From Candidatus Cibiobacter qucibialis (GTDB lineage Bacteria; Bacillota; Clostridia; Oscillospirales; Ruminococcaceae), in the NCBI GenBank assembly GCA_004000625.1, contig SAUS01000009.1:1-50641 (forward strand): a DNA stretch of 50,641 nt, given 5' to 3'. The notes under the pieces are model-generated. The model was not told the origin of the DNA. It ran no database searches and saw only the letters and a list, made by a program, of their open reading frames with translations. This document shows positions 25,527 through 34,811 of the stretch, piece by piece. Position 1 is the first letter of the stretch. Every line of letters begins with the position of its first letter. The position numbers and the translations under genes were made by a program.

Positions 25527-26327
25527 ATGGCCCACACTCTTTTATTTTCCGGCTATGGTGCGCCGGGGTGCGATGATCTGGCGGTGTGCCGCTTAACGGC
25601 GGACGGAACGCTGGAAACTTTATCTACCCTGCGGCATGGCCGTGCCCCCAGCTTTTGCTGCCGGGGGCAAAATGGTTGGATTTATGCCGCATCGGAACGC
25701 GCGGATGGCGCGGATGTGACCGCCTATGTGCTGGACGGCACGACCCTGCGCGAGATCGCCCGCATTGAAATTCCTACCGGCCGCGGCTTGTGCCATCTGT
25801 ATGCCTGCGGCGATGTGATTTACGGCAGCTGCTTTGAAAACGGCCTGTATTTTGCTGTGGATAGTGCCCTGACTCGCATTTTGTGGCAATTCCAGCCCGC
25901 AGGGGCCAACGCCCACTGGGTGCAGTCTGTGGGGCACGCGTTATTCCTGGCGGATTTGGGCAACAGCCGCCTGTACCGCCTTGCGTTGGAAAATAATCTG
26001 CCCACCGGCAGCGTAAAGACTCTGCCCCAGCCCACCGGCAGCGGCCCACGCCAGGTGTTGGATGCCGGGGACGGCATGCTGGACTGTGTGTATGAGCTGG
26101 ACGGCCACATGCGGGTGCTGAACCATGACGGCTGCACCGTTTCCACTGTGCAGGCCAGCACTGTGCCCAAGCCGCGCAGCTGGCCGGGTGGTGCCTGCGC
26201 CACGGCGGATGGCACCCTGTTTGTCAGCAACCGCGGGCCCAACACCATCTCGGCGTGGCAGCGCAGCGGCCCGACCCGCCATTTCCTTTGCGAATGGAAG
26301 GAACGCAAGGCGATTACAAGGATATAA
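25527..26327 (+). CDS. Lactonase-family beta-propeller
   Basis: A 266-residue protein resembling the 6-phosphogluconolactonase (YbhE/Pgl) beta-propeller family. Repeated blade-like strands are visible, with QPTGSGPRQV matching the family's GxGPRH signature, then LFVSNRGPNTIS in the last blade. It is shorter than the usual 340 residues, so one blade or more may be missing. It has its own CGGAGG site. Placed just after the SDR operon, it could open an aldonolactone made by that SDR. A non-catalytic propeller is the alternative. Confidence 0.62.
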   Translation: MAHTLLFSGYGAPGCDDLAVCRLTADGTLETLSTLRHGRAPSFCCRGQNGWIYAASERADGADVTAYVLDGTTLREIARIEIPTGRGLCHLYACGDVIYGSCFENGLYFAVDSALTRILWQFQPAGANAHWVQSVGHALFLADLGNSRLYRLALENNLPTGSVKTLPQPTGSGPRQVLDAGDGMLDCVYELDGHMRVLNHDGCTVSTVQASTVPKPRSWPGGACATADGTLFVSNRGPNTISAWQRSGPTRHFLCEWKERKAITRI

Positions 26328-26483
26328 AAAGATGGCGCACTTTGCCTGATAGGATGTACAATACTATCCGTAGGGTGGGATGCACCATCTCGCCGCTGAG
26401 GAACATAACTCATTTGTCAAAAACCCCAAAATCATCCGTATCAAAATCTCATATGCTTCCTGGATCGCCCCAAACCTCAATTT
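26328..26483. other. Gene-free stretch with REP-like palindrome
   Basis: It holds a GTAGGGTGGGATG/CACCATCTCGCC palindrome (26369-26395). Together with the MITE and pyrimidine arm that follow, the gene-free region runs to 26849. Confidence 0.5.
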
Positions 26484-26775
26484 CTAAGGCAACACCGCAC
26501 AATTCCCGCCTTGCGGCATAAGCACCGCTCCGGCAGCTGCGGCACGGCATCTGCGTTGCCAAAATGCTCGATAATGTCGGGTTGCGGTACCCGCATCGTG
26601 CTTCGGGGGCAAAAGCCCCTCGCACTCTGCGACCGCTGCCCCTGCTTCGGTTCGCTGTTTCCGCCACTGGCGGCGCTCACCTTTGCAGCATCCAGTATTA
26701 TCTGCGCTTTTGGCTTGGCATCTGCCGCACCTCGCTCGCCGTATCGGCACTTAGAATTATGCGGTATTGCCCTAA
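26484..26775 (-). repeat. MITE-like element, long form, copy 4 (inverted)
   Basis: The reverse-oriented partner of the copy at 2-293. A 67-codon open frame on its - strand is nearly identical to that of copy 1, but this follows from DNA identity of the repeat. A pyrimidine arm (26776-26829) adjoins it on the right and leads to the GH3 gene. Confidence 0.85.
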
Positions 26776-26849
26776 TTACTAATTTCTCATTCCTGATTGT
26801 AATGCCTCCTACTTTTTCTCTCCTAACTCAAAACCGAAAGGAGCTCTCC

Positions 26850-29105
26850 ATGCCAAAAGCATCTGACAACATCAAGATTTACCGCAACCCCAATGGGCCG
26901 GTAGTGTCCACCGTTAACCGCAGGGTGTTGGAACAGGACGACCTGACCTTCAAGGATATTGACGGCACCGGAACGCTGTCCCCCGTCAACGACTGGCGCA
27001 ACAGCCCGGCCGAGCGCGCAGCGGCTTACGTTAAAACGTTGAGCGTGAAGGAAAAGATCGCCCAGCTGTTCATTTCGGACTGGCGGATGGCCAAGTATCC
27101 CATCACCGGCCCCATGGCGGACCTATATAAAGATATTGAGAAAAAGACTGACGAGACAGGCATTCTGGATGAGGGCGAATTCCGCGGCAAGACAATTTTC
27201 GGCGAGCAGTACTTGCCCGGCACCTCTCCCCTGCTCAAAGACTGGTTCAACCGCCATGTTATCCTGCGTGCCAACGCCACCCCCGCCGATTTGGCTGATT
27301 GGATGAACCAGGCGGATGCAGTGTGCGAGGAGTGCGAGCACTTTATCCCTGTGGCAGCGGCGTCCAACTCCCGCAACGAGAATGGCGAGCTGGTGTTCGG
27401 AATGAACGATGCGGGCGGCGTGCTGGCAACCTGGCCCGGTACCTTGGGCATTGCCGCCGCCGTTAAGGGCAGCAAAATTGATCTTGTGGACAAGTTTGCC
27501 GATACCATCCGCCGCGAATGGAACGCCTGCGGCCTGCGCAAAGGCTATATGTACATGGCGGACGCTGTGACCGACCCGCGCTGGCAGCGTACCTACGGTA
27601 CTTTTGGCGAGGATCCGGCCCTGATCAGCGAGATTATGGCCCATATTATCCCCCGTATTCAGGGCAGCGACCATGGTGTGACCGAGGATGGCGTTGCGGT
27701 AACGACCAAACACTTCCCGGGCGGCGGCGCGCGCGAAAATGGCTTTGACCCCCATTACGCTGCGGGCCAGTGGAACGTGTACGCCACCCCCGGCAGCCTG
27801 GAAACCTACCACCTGCCGCCGTTTGCCGCGGCCGTCAAGGCGGGAACTTCTTCCATTATGCCGTATTATTCTAAGCCCGCAGCAGCAAAAAGTGCGGTGC
27901 AGCATGATCTAGCAGGCAATACCGTGGAAATGAAACCTTATGGCTTCGCCTACAACAAGTATTTTATCGATACCATGCTGCGCGGTCAGATGGGTTTTGA
28001 CGGCTACATCAACTCCGATACCGGCATTGCCCACAACATGGCCCGGGGCGTTGAGATGCTGGATGTGCCGGAGCGCATCGGCTTTGCCGTGGCCAATGCA
28101 GGCGTGGATATCATCAGCGGCCTGTTTGATAACGAAGCCGGCATGGAAGCCTACAACCGCGGCAAAAATGGTTATTATGAAACCCACCCCCTTCCGGAAG
28201 GCTTTGCCAAAGAGGAACTGACCCTGACGGATGAAGCACTGGACCGTGCCGTGGCCCGCACCCTGACGGAACTGTTTGCCCTGGGAATGTTTGAGAACCC
28301 CTACCGCGACCCGGACGAAGCCGCACGCATTGTGGCCACCCCCAGCGATTGGGAAGCCGCCGCGGATGCCCATCGCCGCAGCGTGGTGCTGTTGAAAAAT
28401 GACGGTACCCTGCCCCTGACCGCCGACAAGCGCGCGAACAAAAAAATCTATGCCGAAGCATTTTTGAAAAACGCCAAGCACGCCGCGGATTCCACCGCCG
28501 CGCTGCGCAAAGAACTAGCCGATACCTGCACCCTGGTGGATGACCCCGCCCAGGCGGATTTTGCCCTGCTGTTTGTCTCTCCCTCCTCCGGCGAATATTT
28601 TAACGCCACCCCCGGCTATCTGGAGCTGGATATCTGTGAGGACAAGACGGTCTGCAATGTAGATGCGAACGGCAAGCCGATGGCCGACACCCACACAGAA
28701 ACCACGCTGCATGGGGGAAAACGGCTGGCTGAGATTGCCGCATCGGTACACGCAAACGGCGGCAAGGTCATCACCAATGTGAACATAACGCTGGCCTGGC
28801 AGCTGGGCAATGTAGAGCCGTTGTGCGATGTGCTGCTGGCCGGGTTTGACACCTACCGTTCTGCTACGCTGGATGTGATTTTTGGCTGTTTTGCCCCCAC
28901 CGGCAAGCTGCCCCTCACCCTGCCCCGCGGGGATGCCGTGCTGGCCGTGAACGCCGACGGCGTTTGCATCAGCCCCAACGATGTGCCCGGTTACGACAAA
29001 GATCGCTATATGCCAGATTCCCTCAAAGACGAGAACGGCAAAGCCTATGCTTACCGCGATGCTGCGGGAAATTATTATGAGTATGGATTTGGGTTGGAAG
29101 GATAA
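26850..29105 (+). CDS. Glycoside hydrolase family 3 enzyme
   Basis: A 751-residue GH3 protein, likely a beta-glycosidase. The barrel domain contains KHFPGGGARENGFDPHY (from Lys287) for substrate binding, and the nucleophile is Asp390 in INSDTGIAHN. The C-terminal alpha/beta sandwich begins near residue 500 with RRSVVLLKND. The motif after KHFPG is GG and not the NagZ His dyad, so a hexosaminidase of NagZ type is unlikely; glucosidase or xylosidase activity is more probable. No signal peptide is visible. The frame is open far upstream through a MITE, but the AAAGGAG site fixes the start at 26850. Confidence 0.85.
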   Translation: MPKASDNIKIYRNPNGPVVSTVNRRVLEQDDLTFKDIDGTGTLSPVNDWRNSPAERAAAYVKTLSVKEKIAQLFISDWRMAKYPITGPMADLYKDIEKKTDETGILDEGEFRGKTIFGEQYLPGTSPLLKDWFNRHVILRANATPADLADWMNQADAVCEECEHFIPVAAASNSRNENGELVFGMNDAGGVLATWPGTLGIAAAVKGSKIDLVDKFADTIRREWNACGLRKGYMYMADAVTDPRWQRTYGTFGEDPALISEIMAHIIPRIQGSDHGVTEDGVAVTTKHFPGGGARENGFDPHYAAGQWNVYATPGSLETYHLPPFAAAVKAGTSSIMPYYSKPAAAKSAVQHDLAGNTVEMKPYGFAYNKYFIDTMLRGQMGFDGYINSDTGIAHNMARGVEMLDVPERIGFAVANAGVDIISGLFDNEAGMEAYNRGKNGYYETHPLPEGFAKEELTLTDEALDRAVARTLTELFALGMFENPYRDPDEAARIVATPSDWEAAADAHRRSVVLLKNDGTLPLTADKRANKKIYAEAFLKNAKHAADSTAALRKELADTCTLVDDPAQADFALLFVSPSSGEYFNATPGYLELDICEDKTVCNVDANGKPMADTHTETTLHGGKRLAEIAASVHANGGKVITNVNITLAWQLGNVEPLCDVLLAGFDTYRSATLDVIFGCFAPTGKLPLTLPRGDAVLAVNADGVCISPNDVPGYDKDRYMPDSLKDENGKAYAYRDAAGNYYEYGFGLEG

Positions 29106-29590
29106 GCCTGTTGGTTCGGCAAGGCAAAACGACGTAAAACGATTAGTAATTAGCAATGAGTAAATGAAATAAGGCAGGGCCCGGTGCCATTTCCGCACCG
29201 GGCCCTGCTTTTTGCTGATTGGCTTAAAAAATAAATAACAATGAATAAAGAATAATGGTGGCGGACTGCGGTGCGCTGCTCAGAAATATTAGGTGAGTTA
29301 TGCGTTAAAAATATACGCCAGAATAAGCGTTCATCGTGGTCGGATAAGCATGCTCTACAAGCGATTGCGTTACAAATGCTATGATTTGCAATGCCACAAA
29401 GCCCGCAGGACGATGACAAGCATCGTCCCCTACAAATCGTTTGTAGGTTTGCGGCAAAGCATTTACGTTTCTCCCCGGCGCGATGGGGCAGCGGGGACAC
29501 CGCAAATCCGCAGCATCCCCTGCTCCACCTCAAATTCCTAATTGCTCATTTCTAATTTCTAATTTCTAATTGCAGATACACCCTAACAGC
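29106..29590. other. Gene-free repeat island H
   Basis: The island holds a purine arm (29141-29170), a terminator (29174-29213), a GC-hairpin/AT-tail repeat on the - strand (29226-29296), a GACGATG/CATCGTC palindrome (29408-29433) and a pyrimidine arm (29530-29573). Genes on both sides end here, on opposite strands. Confidence 0.6.
29174..29213 (+). terminator. Strong terminator of the GH3 gene
   Basis: A perfect 14-base stem GCAGGGCCCGGTGC / GCACCGGGCCCTGC with a short loop and TTTTT. Related stems follow purine arms at 41894 (+) and 39641 (-). Confidence 0.9.
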
Positions 29591-29593
29591 TTT

Positions 29594-31039
29594 CTAACTA
29601 TTTTTCGCTTTCCATCGCTCCAGCTGGTATTGCTTATCCGCCATCACCTTATCAATACCGGCGGCGCGGAGTTCGGAACGGAAGAGGGGCAGCGCTTCTT
29701 CGGGGTCCAGGTAGCCGCTGAGCAGCGCATTGTTATACTTGCGCACAATTTCCAGGCAGCTGTTCACCATGGGGCGCAGCTCGATTTTTGGAGTATAAGT
29801 AAAGCCATATGCTTCGGAGGTTATCACGTCCGTCGGGCCGGTGTATCCCACCTCGGTTCCATCTGCATTCACCCAGGTGCTGGCGGCCTGGCAGTTGGGC
29901 TGACCCCAATGGACGGTGCTCCACTCGTTGGCGGGCAGCTCGTCAATATTGGTCACATGGTCAACATCCAGGCGGCGGTAGTCCACGCCCTCCACGCCGT
30001 ACAGCAAAAGGTCTGCGGCCTCGCGGTCGGTGTACAGGTATTGCAGCAGCTGCATCCCTTCGCGCTTGTGTTCACTGCGGGAGGAAATGCACCACCCAAT
30101 GTTCAAAACGCTGGTGTTCTGCAGCTTGCTGCCCAGCGTAATGCTGGTCAGCCGCTGTTTGGTGCTGCGTGTTACGCTGACAACGTTCTGCTCCGCAACG
30201 CGGTGGGAAAATGCAAACCCGTCATACATTTGCATCAGGCGGGTGTTGGGCGCATTGATCAGGGGTGCGTCCTTCAAAATCAGACCCTCGGTATACCACT
30301 GGTGCATCTGGTTGCACAGTTCCTCATACTCCGGGGTATCGTACAGGTTTACCACCTCGGTGCCGGTGTTGTGCAGTAGCACGCCAAGGCCGTTGTTCAG
30401 CGGGTCGCAATCCAGCATCATCAGGGTCTGGCCAAAATGCGGCACCAGCGGTACGCTGCTGGGGTTTTGCTGTTTGGCAGCCAGCAGCAGGGCGTGCATA
30501 TCGTCCATAGTGTGGATGCTTGCCGCATCGATGCCCAACTCGTCCAGAACATCAGCACGTACCTCAAAGCCGATGGCCACCGCAGATGGGTTATTGCTCG
30601 GTACGGCAATCAGCTTGCCATCGTACCGCATACAGTTCCAGCGGTCCTGGCTCACAGCTTCTTTCAGTGTGGGGGACTCTTCCAGCCAATCATCCAGCGG
30701 TTCGGCAGTGCCGTCCGCGGCCAGGCTGAACATACTTTCGGCGTCCGTATAGCAAAAAACGTCGGGTTCTTTGCCAAGCAGCAGTTCGCGTTCCAGTTCT
30801 GCATTATAGTTGGTGGTGGACTGTTGGGAGATCTCTACCGTAAATCCAAACTTTTCCGCGGTCAGTTCGCTCAATGCTTCGCCAATGCGCTGGCACGCGG
30901 CTTCGGAAGAGGACCCTACCGTGCGCAGCTTGATAATGGGCAGCGGGTCCGCCTGCTTGGGACTGCCACAGGCGGTCAGCAGCATAACGCTCAGTGCCAT
31001 TGCGGCAGCTGCCGCCGCATGATACAGTTTCAGCTTCAT
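29594..31039 (-). CDS. Solute-binding lipoprotein linked to a two-component system
   Basis: A 481-residue extracellular solute-binding protein with a signal peptide and the lipobox LTAC (Cys24). Its fold belongs to the family-1 sugar-binding group. It is the last gene of a kinase-regulator-lipoprotein operon, with its start overlapping the regulator's stop by four bases. No permease is near it. It could serve the orphan permease pair at 14919-16750, or present ligand to the histidine kinase as a co-sensor. The C-terminal region (ELRAAGIDKVMADKQ) matches what is usual for LplA-like binding proteins. Confidence 0.84.
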   Translation of the reverse strand: MKLKLYHAAAAAAMALSVMLLTACGSPKQADPLPIIKLRTVGSSSEAACQRIGEALSELTAEKFGFTVEISQQSTTNYNAELERELLLGKEPDVFCYTDAESMFSLAADGTAEPLDDWLEESPTLKEAVSQDRWNCMRYDGKLIAVPSNNPSAVAIGFEVRADVLDELGIDAASIHTMDDMHALLLAAKQQNPSSVPLVPHFGQTLMMLDCDPLNNGLGVLLHNTGTEVVNLYDTPEYEELCNQMHQWYTEGLILKDAPLINAPNTRLMQMYDGFAFSHRVAEQNVVSVTRSTKQRLTSITLGSKLQNTSVLNIGWCISSRSEHKREGMQLLQYLYTDREAADLLLYGVEGVDYRRLDVDHVTNIDELPANEWSTVHWGQPNCQAASTWVNADGTEVGYTGPTDVITSEAYGFTYTPKIELRPMVNSCLEIVRKYNNALLSGYLDPEEALPLFRSELRAAGIDKVMADKQYQLERWKAKNS

Positions 31040-32616
31040 TTTTCCTCCGTGTGGCGTTCCTCCTGCGGGGTAACGTCCATGATCTTTTTATAGGTATAGG
31101 AAAAATGCGAAAAATTATTGTACCCCAGCTTGGCTGCAATAAAGCCGACCGGCAGCGTTGTGGTACGCAGCAGGGTGCGGGCGGTTTCCATTTTGCGGCG
31201 GGTCACATATTCTTTCAGGCTGTAGCCCGTCTGCTTTTTCATCAGGCGGGTCAGATAGTCAGGGTTCAGATGAACATATTCGGCCAGCTCATCGCGGCGC
31301 AGCTCACTTTCCAGGTGCTCATCAATATATTGCTTCAGCTTGTCCAGTAGCTCTTTGGATTCATCCACACTCTTGTGCTCTGTCCAGGAGGATGTCACAT
31401 ACCGGATCAGGGCTTTCATCTCGTCCACTGATTTCATGCCGTTGCGGTATAATTCCAATGCTTCGGGCTGGTAGAACAGCTCGTGAATCTTTTCCTCGCT
31501 GCCGCCCACGGTAAAGTAGATCATCTGCATGAAGTCCTGATAAAAGCTGCGCAGTGAATCAGCGTTCATCTCGCCGCGGGCAGACATTTCATCCAGCAGG
31601 GTCATGGCCTCCTGCTTTACGGCTTCGGGGTAGCCATCTTTAAGCAGGGTGTTCCAGGTGCGGATCTGCGGCACGCGGAAGATATGCGGCTGGCGCGGGG
31701 CTTCTTTCAGGCGGAACACCCCGCTGCGCAGTGTTACATTTTCGCCCTGCATGTGCAGCAGCTTTTCCCACAAATCAGGCATCTTGGGCACAGGCAGTTT
31801 ATCATCCAGATAGAACGCCATGCTGCACCGCAGGTACTGCTGCGCCACATTGCTGATATACATCAGCTGGCGCATGATCCCTTCAAGATCCATCTCCTCG
31901 CCCGCAATATTTTGCAGCAGCATAGCGTAAGAGTGTTCATCCACCGAGGCAATGGGCGAAAGTTCGGAATGTACCGCAAAAGTTTCAGCGGCAATGTTGT
32001 TCAGCGCCACAGCAAGCAGCTGCTTTTCCCAGTGGTCTGCAGTCGGCTCCCACCGCAGGATGTGGATCAACACCAGGTAACCGTCCCGGTCACTGCGGGG
32101 GAAAATCCCCAGCCCCTGCAAGGTTTTGACATCCCGTTCGTTGTGCTGGCGGCTCAAAAACGCGCGGATCGCCTGGGCTGTGATGGCCTGCGCCTGCTCG
32201 TTGAACGCGCGGCCCATCTGGGTCAGCTCTTTCTGATCGCGGCTGGCCTGCACATCTTTCACTGCGCGGGCTGTCACCTGGCTGATTTCGGAATAGGGTG
32301 CGGGCTGGATGATATAATCGAACGCGCCCAGGTGCATAGCTTCCTGCGCATAGCTGAACTTGGCGTGGGCTGTTAAAAAGATGCACCGGGTGGCAAAGCC
32401 CTGCTTCTTGACCCACTTGAACAGCTCCAGGCCGGTTTCTTCCGGCATTTCGATATCGCACAGCATCACATCGGGCACCGTGTTCAGCATGGCGGCGCGA
32501 GCTTCCCTTACGCTGTTGACAGCCTGTACCTGGCTGAACCCCAGCTGGGCCCAGTTTACGCCGTGGCAAAGCCCTTCGGTTACGCCGGGCTGATCATCCA
32601 CGATCAACAGTTTCAT
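31036..32616 (-). CDS. YesN-type response regulator with AraC domain
   Basis: A 526-residue transcription factor with a receiver domain (1-120), a long middle region, and a C-terminal AraC double helix-turn-helix (about 425-526). Asp7/Asp8 and the phosphorylation site Asp54 (CDIEMPE) are present, as is the switch Thr in FLTAH. The conserved lysine of the KP motif is replaced: the sequence reads IIQP with Gln104. That lysine normally helps phosphoryl-dependent activation. The ATG at 32616 follows a GGAGG site; the longer frame to 32676 lies within the kinase gene. It overlaps the kinase gene by 23 bases and likely activates a sugar-transport operon in this region. Confidence 0.88.
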   Translation of the reverse strand: MKLLIVDDQPGVTEGLCHGVNWAQLGFSQVQAVNSVREARAAMLNTVPDVMLCDIEMPEETGLELFKWVKKQGFATRCIFLTAHAKFSYAQEAMHLGAFDYIIQPAPYSEISQVTARAVKDVQASRDQKELTQMGRAFNEQAQAITAQAIRAFLSRQHNERDVKTLQGLGIFPRSDRDGYLVLIHILRWEPTADHWEKQLLAVALNNIAAETFAVHSELSPIASVDEHSYAMLLQNIAGEEMDLEGIMRQLMYISNVAQQYLRCSMAFYLDDKLPVPKMPDLWEKLLHMQGENVTLRSGVFRLKEAPRQPHIFRVPQIRTWNTLLKDGYPEAVKQEAMTLLDEMSARGEMNADSLRSFYQDFMQMIYFTVGGSEEKIHELFYQPEALELYRNGMKSVDEMKALIRYVTSSWTEHKSVDESKELLDKLKQYIDEHLESELRRDELAEYVHLNPDYLTRLMKKQTGYSLKEYVTRRKMETARTLLRTTTLPVGFIAAKLGYNNFSHFSYTYKKIMDVTPQEERHTEEK

Positions 32617-34291
32617 GCTTTTCCTCCTCTTTTGCTTTCTCGGCGGCATCCGGCAGCGGGATATACATTTCCACAACCGCGCCGCCCGCTGCAGCGTTGG
32701 TAAAGGTCATGGCAAAATCCGGGCCAAACAACAGGGCACAGCGCCGCTGCACGTTGGTCAGGCCATAGTGGCCGGTGGCCACCTGTTTGCCGGAGTTCAG
32801 TTCTTTCATCACTTTTTCGGGAAATCCATCGCCGTTATCCCGCACGGTAATGTTCACCAGCTTTTCCCCTTCCATCGGCAGGCTTTTTGCGGTAATCTGC
32901 ACCGTCAGCGGGCGGTCCGGGCGGGTGGCGTGCTTCACACTGTTTTCCGCCAAGGTCAGCAGCGTCATGGCGGGCAGCTGCATTTCCTGCAGATCCAGGC
33001 TGACGGTAACACGGCAGAATGGCGGGAATTTTTGCCCAATGCCTGTCATCTCCATATAGTTCTGGCAGAAGTTTGTTTCGTCCCGCAGCGAGGTCGTTTC
33101 CCGCTTGTAATCCATCACATAGCGCAGATGTTTGGACAGCAGTAAAATCATCCGCTGGATCTGCTGGGTCTGGCCGGTTTCTGCCAACGCATAGATCAGC
33201 TTTAAGTTGTTCAGGAAAAAGTGCGGGCGGATCTGCATTTTCAGGGCGGCCATTTCCTGGCGCTCGGCATCCAGCTTCTGCTCGTACTGCTCAATTTTCA
33301 GGGTTTCAATCTCGTTCAGCATCACGTTGAACGCTTCTTTCACCTGCTGCAACTCCAGGTTGACCGGGTTCCAGTCAGCACGCACCGAAAGGTCGCCCGC
33401 CGAAATGCGGCGCATGGCGCCGACCAAAGCATCCAGCGGGTGCACCACATTGCTGCGCAGGTACCAGATGACAAAGCAAATCGCCGCCAGCACTGCCGTA
33501 ATGCCCACAGCAAGGGCAAGGTTCATGGCATTATCCAGGTCCATATCAGTGCTGGGCACATAATATTCCAGTACCAAGCCTTCCGTTTCAGCTGTCAGGT
33601 TGATGTAATGAGACAGCTCGCCCTCTTCGGGCCGGGTACCGGCCAGCAGCACGCCGTCCGGCTGGGCAAACACCAGCATACCGTCCGTTGCCTGGCTGCA
33701 CTGCCGGTCCAGGTTGACCACCGAAATCAGCCATGCACCATAATAGTGCACAGCCCGCACCCAGTATTGCTGGCCGGACACCACATACGGTGTCCAGCGC
33801 TCATCATTCAACGTTTTGGCGTCCACCATGCTGCGCAGGGTCTCTTCCAGGTTGGTTTTCTGGATCTGGGTCTCGGTGGGGCGGCCAGCCTGGGCGGTGG
33901 CGTACTCGCTCATCAAAATGGAGTTCGGCTCACTGTACAGGTAAAGGGCGGTGACATCATTGCCCGCAGCCATAGCGGACGAAAACCCGGTCTGCAGCTT
34001 ATAGCTGTCCAGGTATGCCTGGGTGTGGCCCTCGCCAAAGCCAAGACGGTGCAGCTCCTCACTGTTCAGCACCTGGCTGGTGATATAGGATTCCTGGATG
34101 ACAAGCTGGTTTTCCAGCGTGCGGGTCAGCAGGCTTAAATATGAATCCGCCGCGCTGGTCAGCCGGGTGCGGCTTTGTTCCCGCACCACCGCCACGCACA
34201 CGCCGATGAGCAGCACGATCAGCACCGTGAGCAGGGTCAGCACCAGCGTGATATGCCGGCGGATCGAAAAACGTTTTTTATCCAATTCCAC
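32594..34291 (-). CDS. YesM-type sensor histidine kinase
   Basis: A 565-residue membrane sensor kinase of the LytS/YesM class. Helix 1 (about 13-34) and helix 2 (about 258-280) enclose an extracellular dCache-like domain. A HAMP domain follows, then the His_kinase domain with His357 in QIRPHFFLNNL (usual QINPHFLYNTL), and an HATPase with the ENSVKHA N-box and DNGDGFPE. It should sense a sugar or a ligand-loaded binding protein and phosphorylate the regulator encoded directly downstream. The C-terminal tail is rich in Lys and Glu. Confidence 0.9.
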   Translation of the reverse strand: MELDKKRFSIRRHITLVLTLLTVLIVLLIGVCVAVVREQSRTRLTSAADSYLSLLTRTLENQLVIQESYITSQVLNSEELHRLGFGEGHTQAYLDSYKLQTGFSSAMAAGNDVTALYLYSEPNSILMSEYATAQAGRPTETQIQKTNLEETLRSMVDAKTLNDERWTPYVVSGQQYWVRAVHYYGAWLISVVNLDRQCSQATDGMLVFAQPDGVLLAGTRPEEGELSHYINLTAETEGLVLEYYVPSTDMDLDNAMNLALAVGITAVLAAICFVIWYLRSNVVHPLDALVGAMRRISAGDLSVRADWNPVNLELQQVKEAFNVMLNEIETLKIEQYEQKLDAERQEMAALKMQIRPHFFLNNLKLIYALAETGQTQQIQRMILLLSKHLRYVMDYKRETTSLRDETNFCQNYMEMTGIGQKFPPFCRVTVSLDLQEMQLPAMTLLTLAENSVKHATRPDRPLTVQITAKSLPMEGEKLVNITVRDNGDGFPEKVMKELNSGKQVATGHYGLTNVQRRCALLFGPDFAMTFTNAAAGGAVVEMYIPLPDAAEKAKEEEKHETVDRG

Positions 34292-34347
34292 AGCAATTCC
34301 TCCGCAAGGGTAATTGTTGGTTGGGGTATAGATTGTATAATGGGTGC

Positions 34348-34356
34348 ATTATAACA
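34348..34356 (-). promoter_or_regulatory. Extended -10 promoter of the sensor operon
   Basis: On the - strand the sequence reads TGTTATAAT, an extended -10 element, about 55 bases upstream of the kinase start. No good -35 is present, so it may need an activator. Confidence 0.45.
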
Positions 34357-34369
34357 CAAATGTATGAAA

Positions 34370-34811
34370 GATGTGTTTATAATGGGAACGATAACAGTTA
34401 GGAGTAAAACGAGAAACGCTGGATCATTAGCAATTAGAAATGAGGAATTAGGAATGGAATGAATAATTAAAAAAGAATGATGTTGGTGGATCGCGGCACA
34501 AAAGCGCCGCTCAGGAAATATTAGGCTGGTTGGTATTTGAAAAAAACGATGAACCATAGAAATAGCTGTGGGGGGCAAGACCGTTCCCTACAGATGATTT
34601 TTAGGTTCCCTGCCACAGACTTAATGGTATATAATACGTTCCTTCACGGCGGGATGAGGGCATCCCGCCCTACAGCACAAACTTCAACTGACCTCAAATT
34701 CCTAATTGCTAATTTCTCATTCCTACTTTCAAAAATTCTTAACTGCACAACAAGCGCTCCCGCAAAACCCGCCTGGAAACAGCGGTACGGCAGCGCTTGG
34801 AGAGAAGATAT
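34370..34811. other. Gene-free repeat island I
   Basis: A purine arm (34396-34405 and 34424-34457), a GC-hairpin/AT-tail repeat on the - strand (34457-34559), a REP-like palindrome (34648-34673) and a pyrimidine arm (34693-34730). This matches the order of island B closely, although the flanking genes point the other way. Confidence 0.6.
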
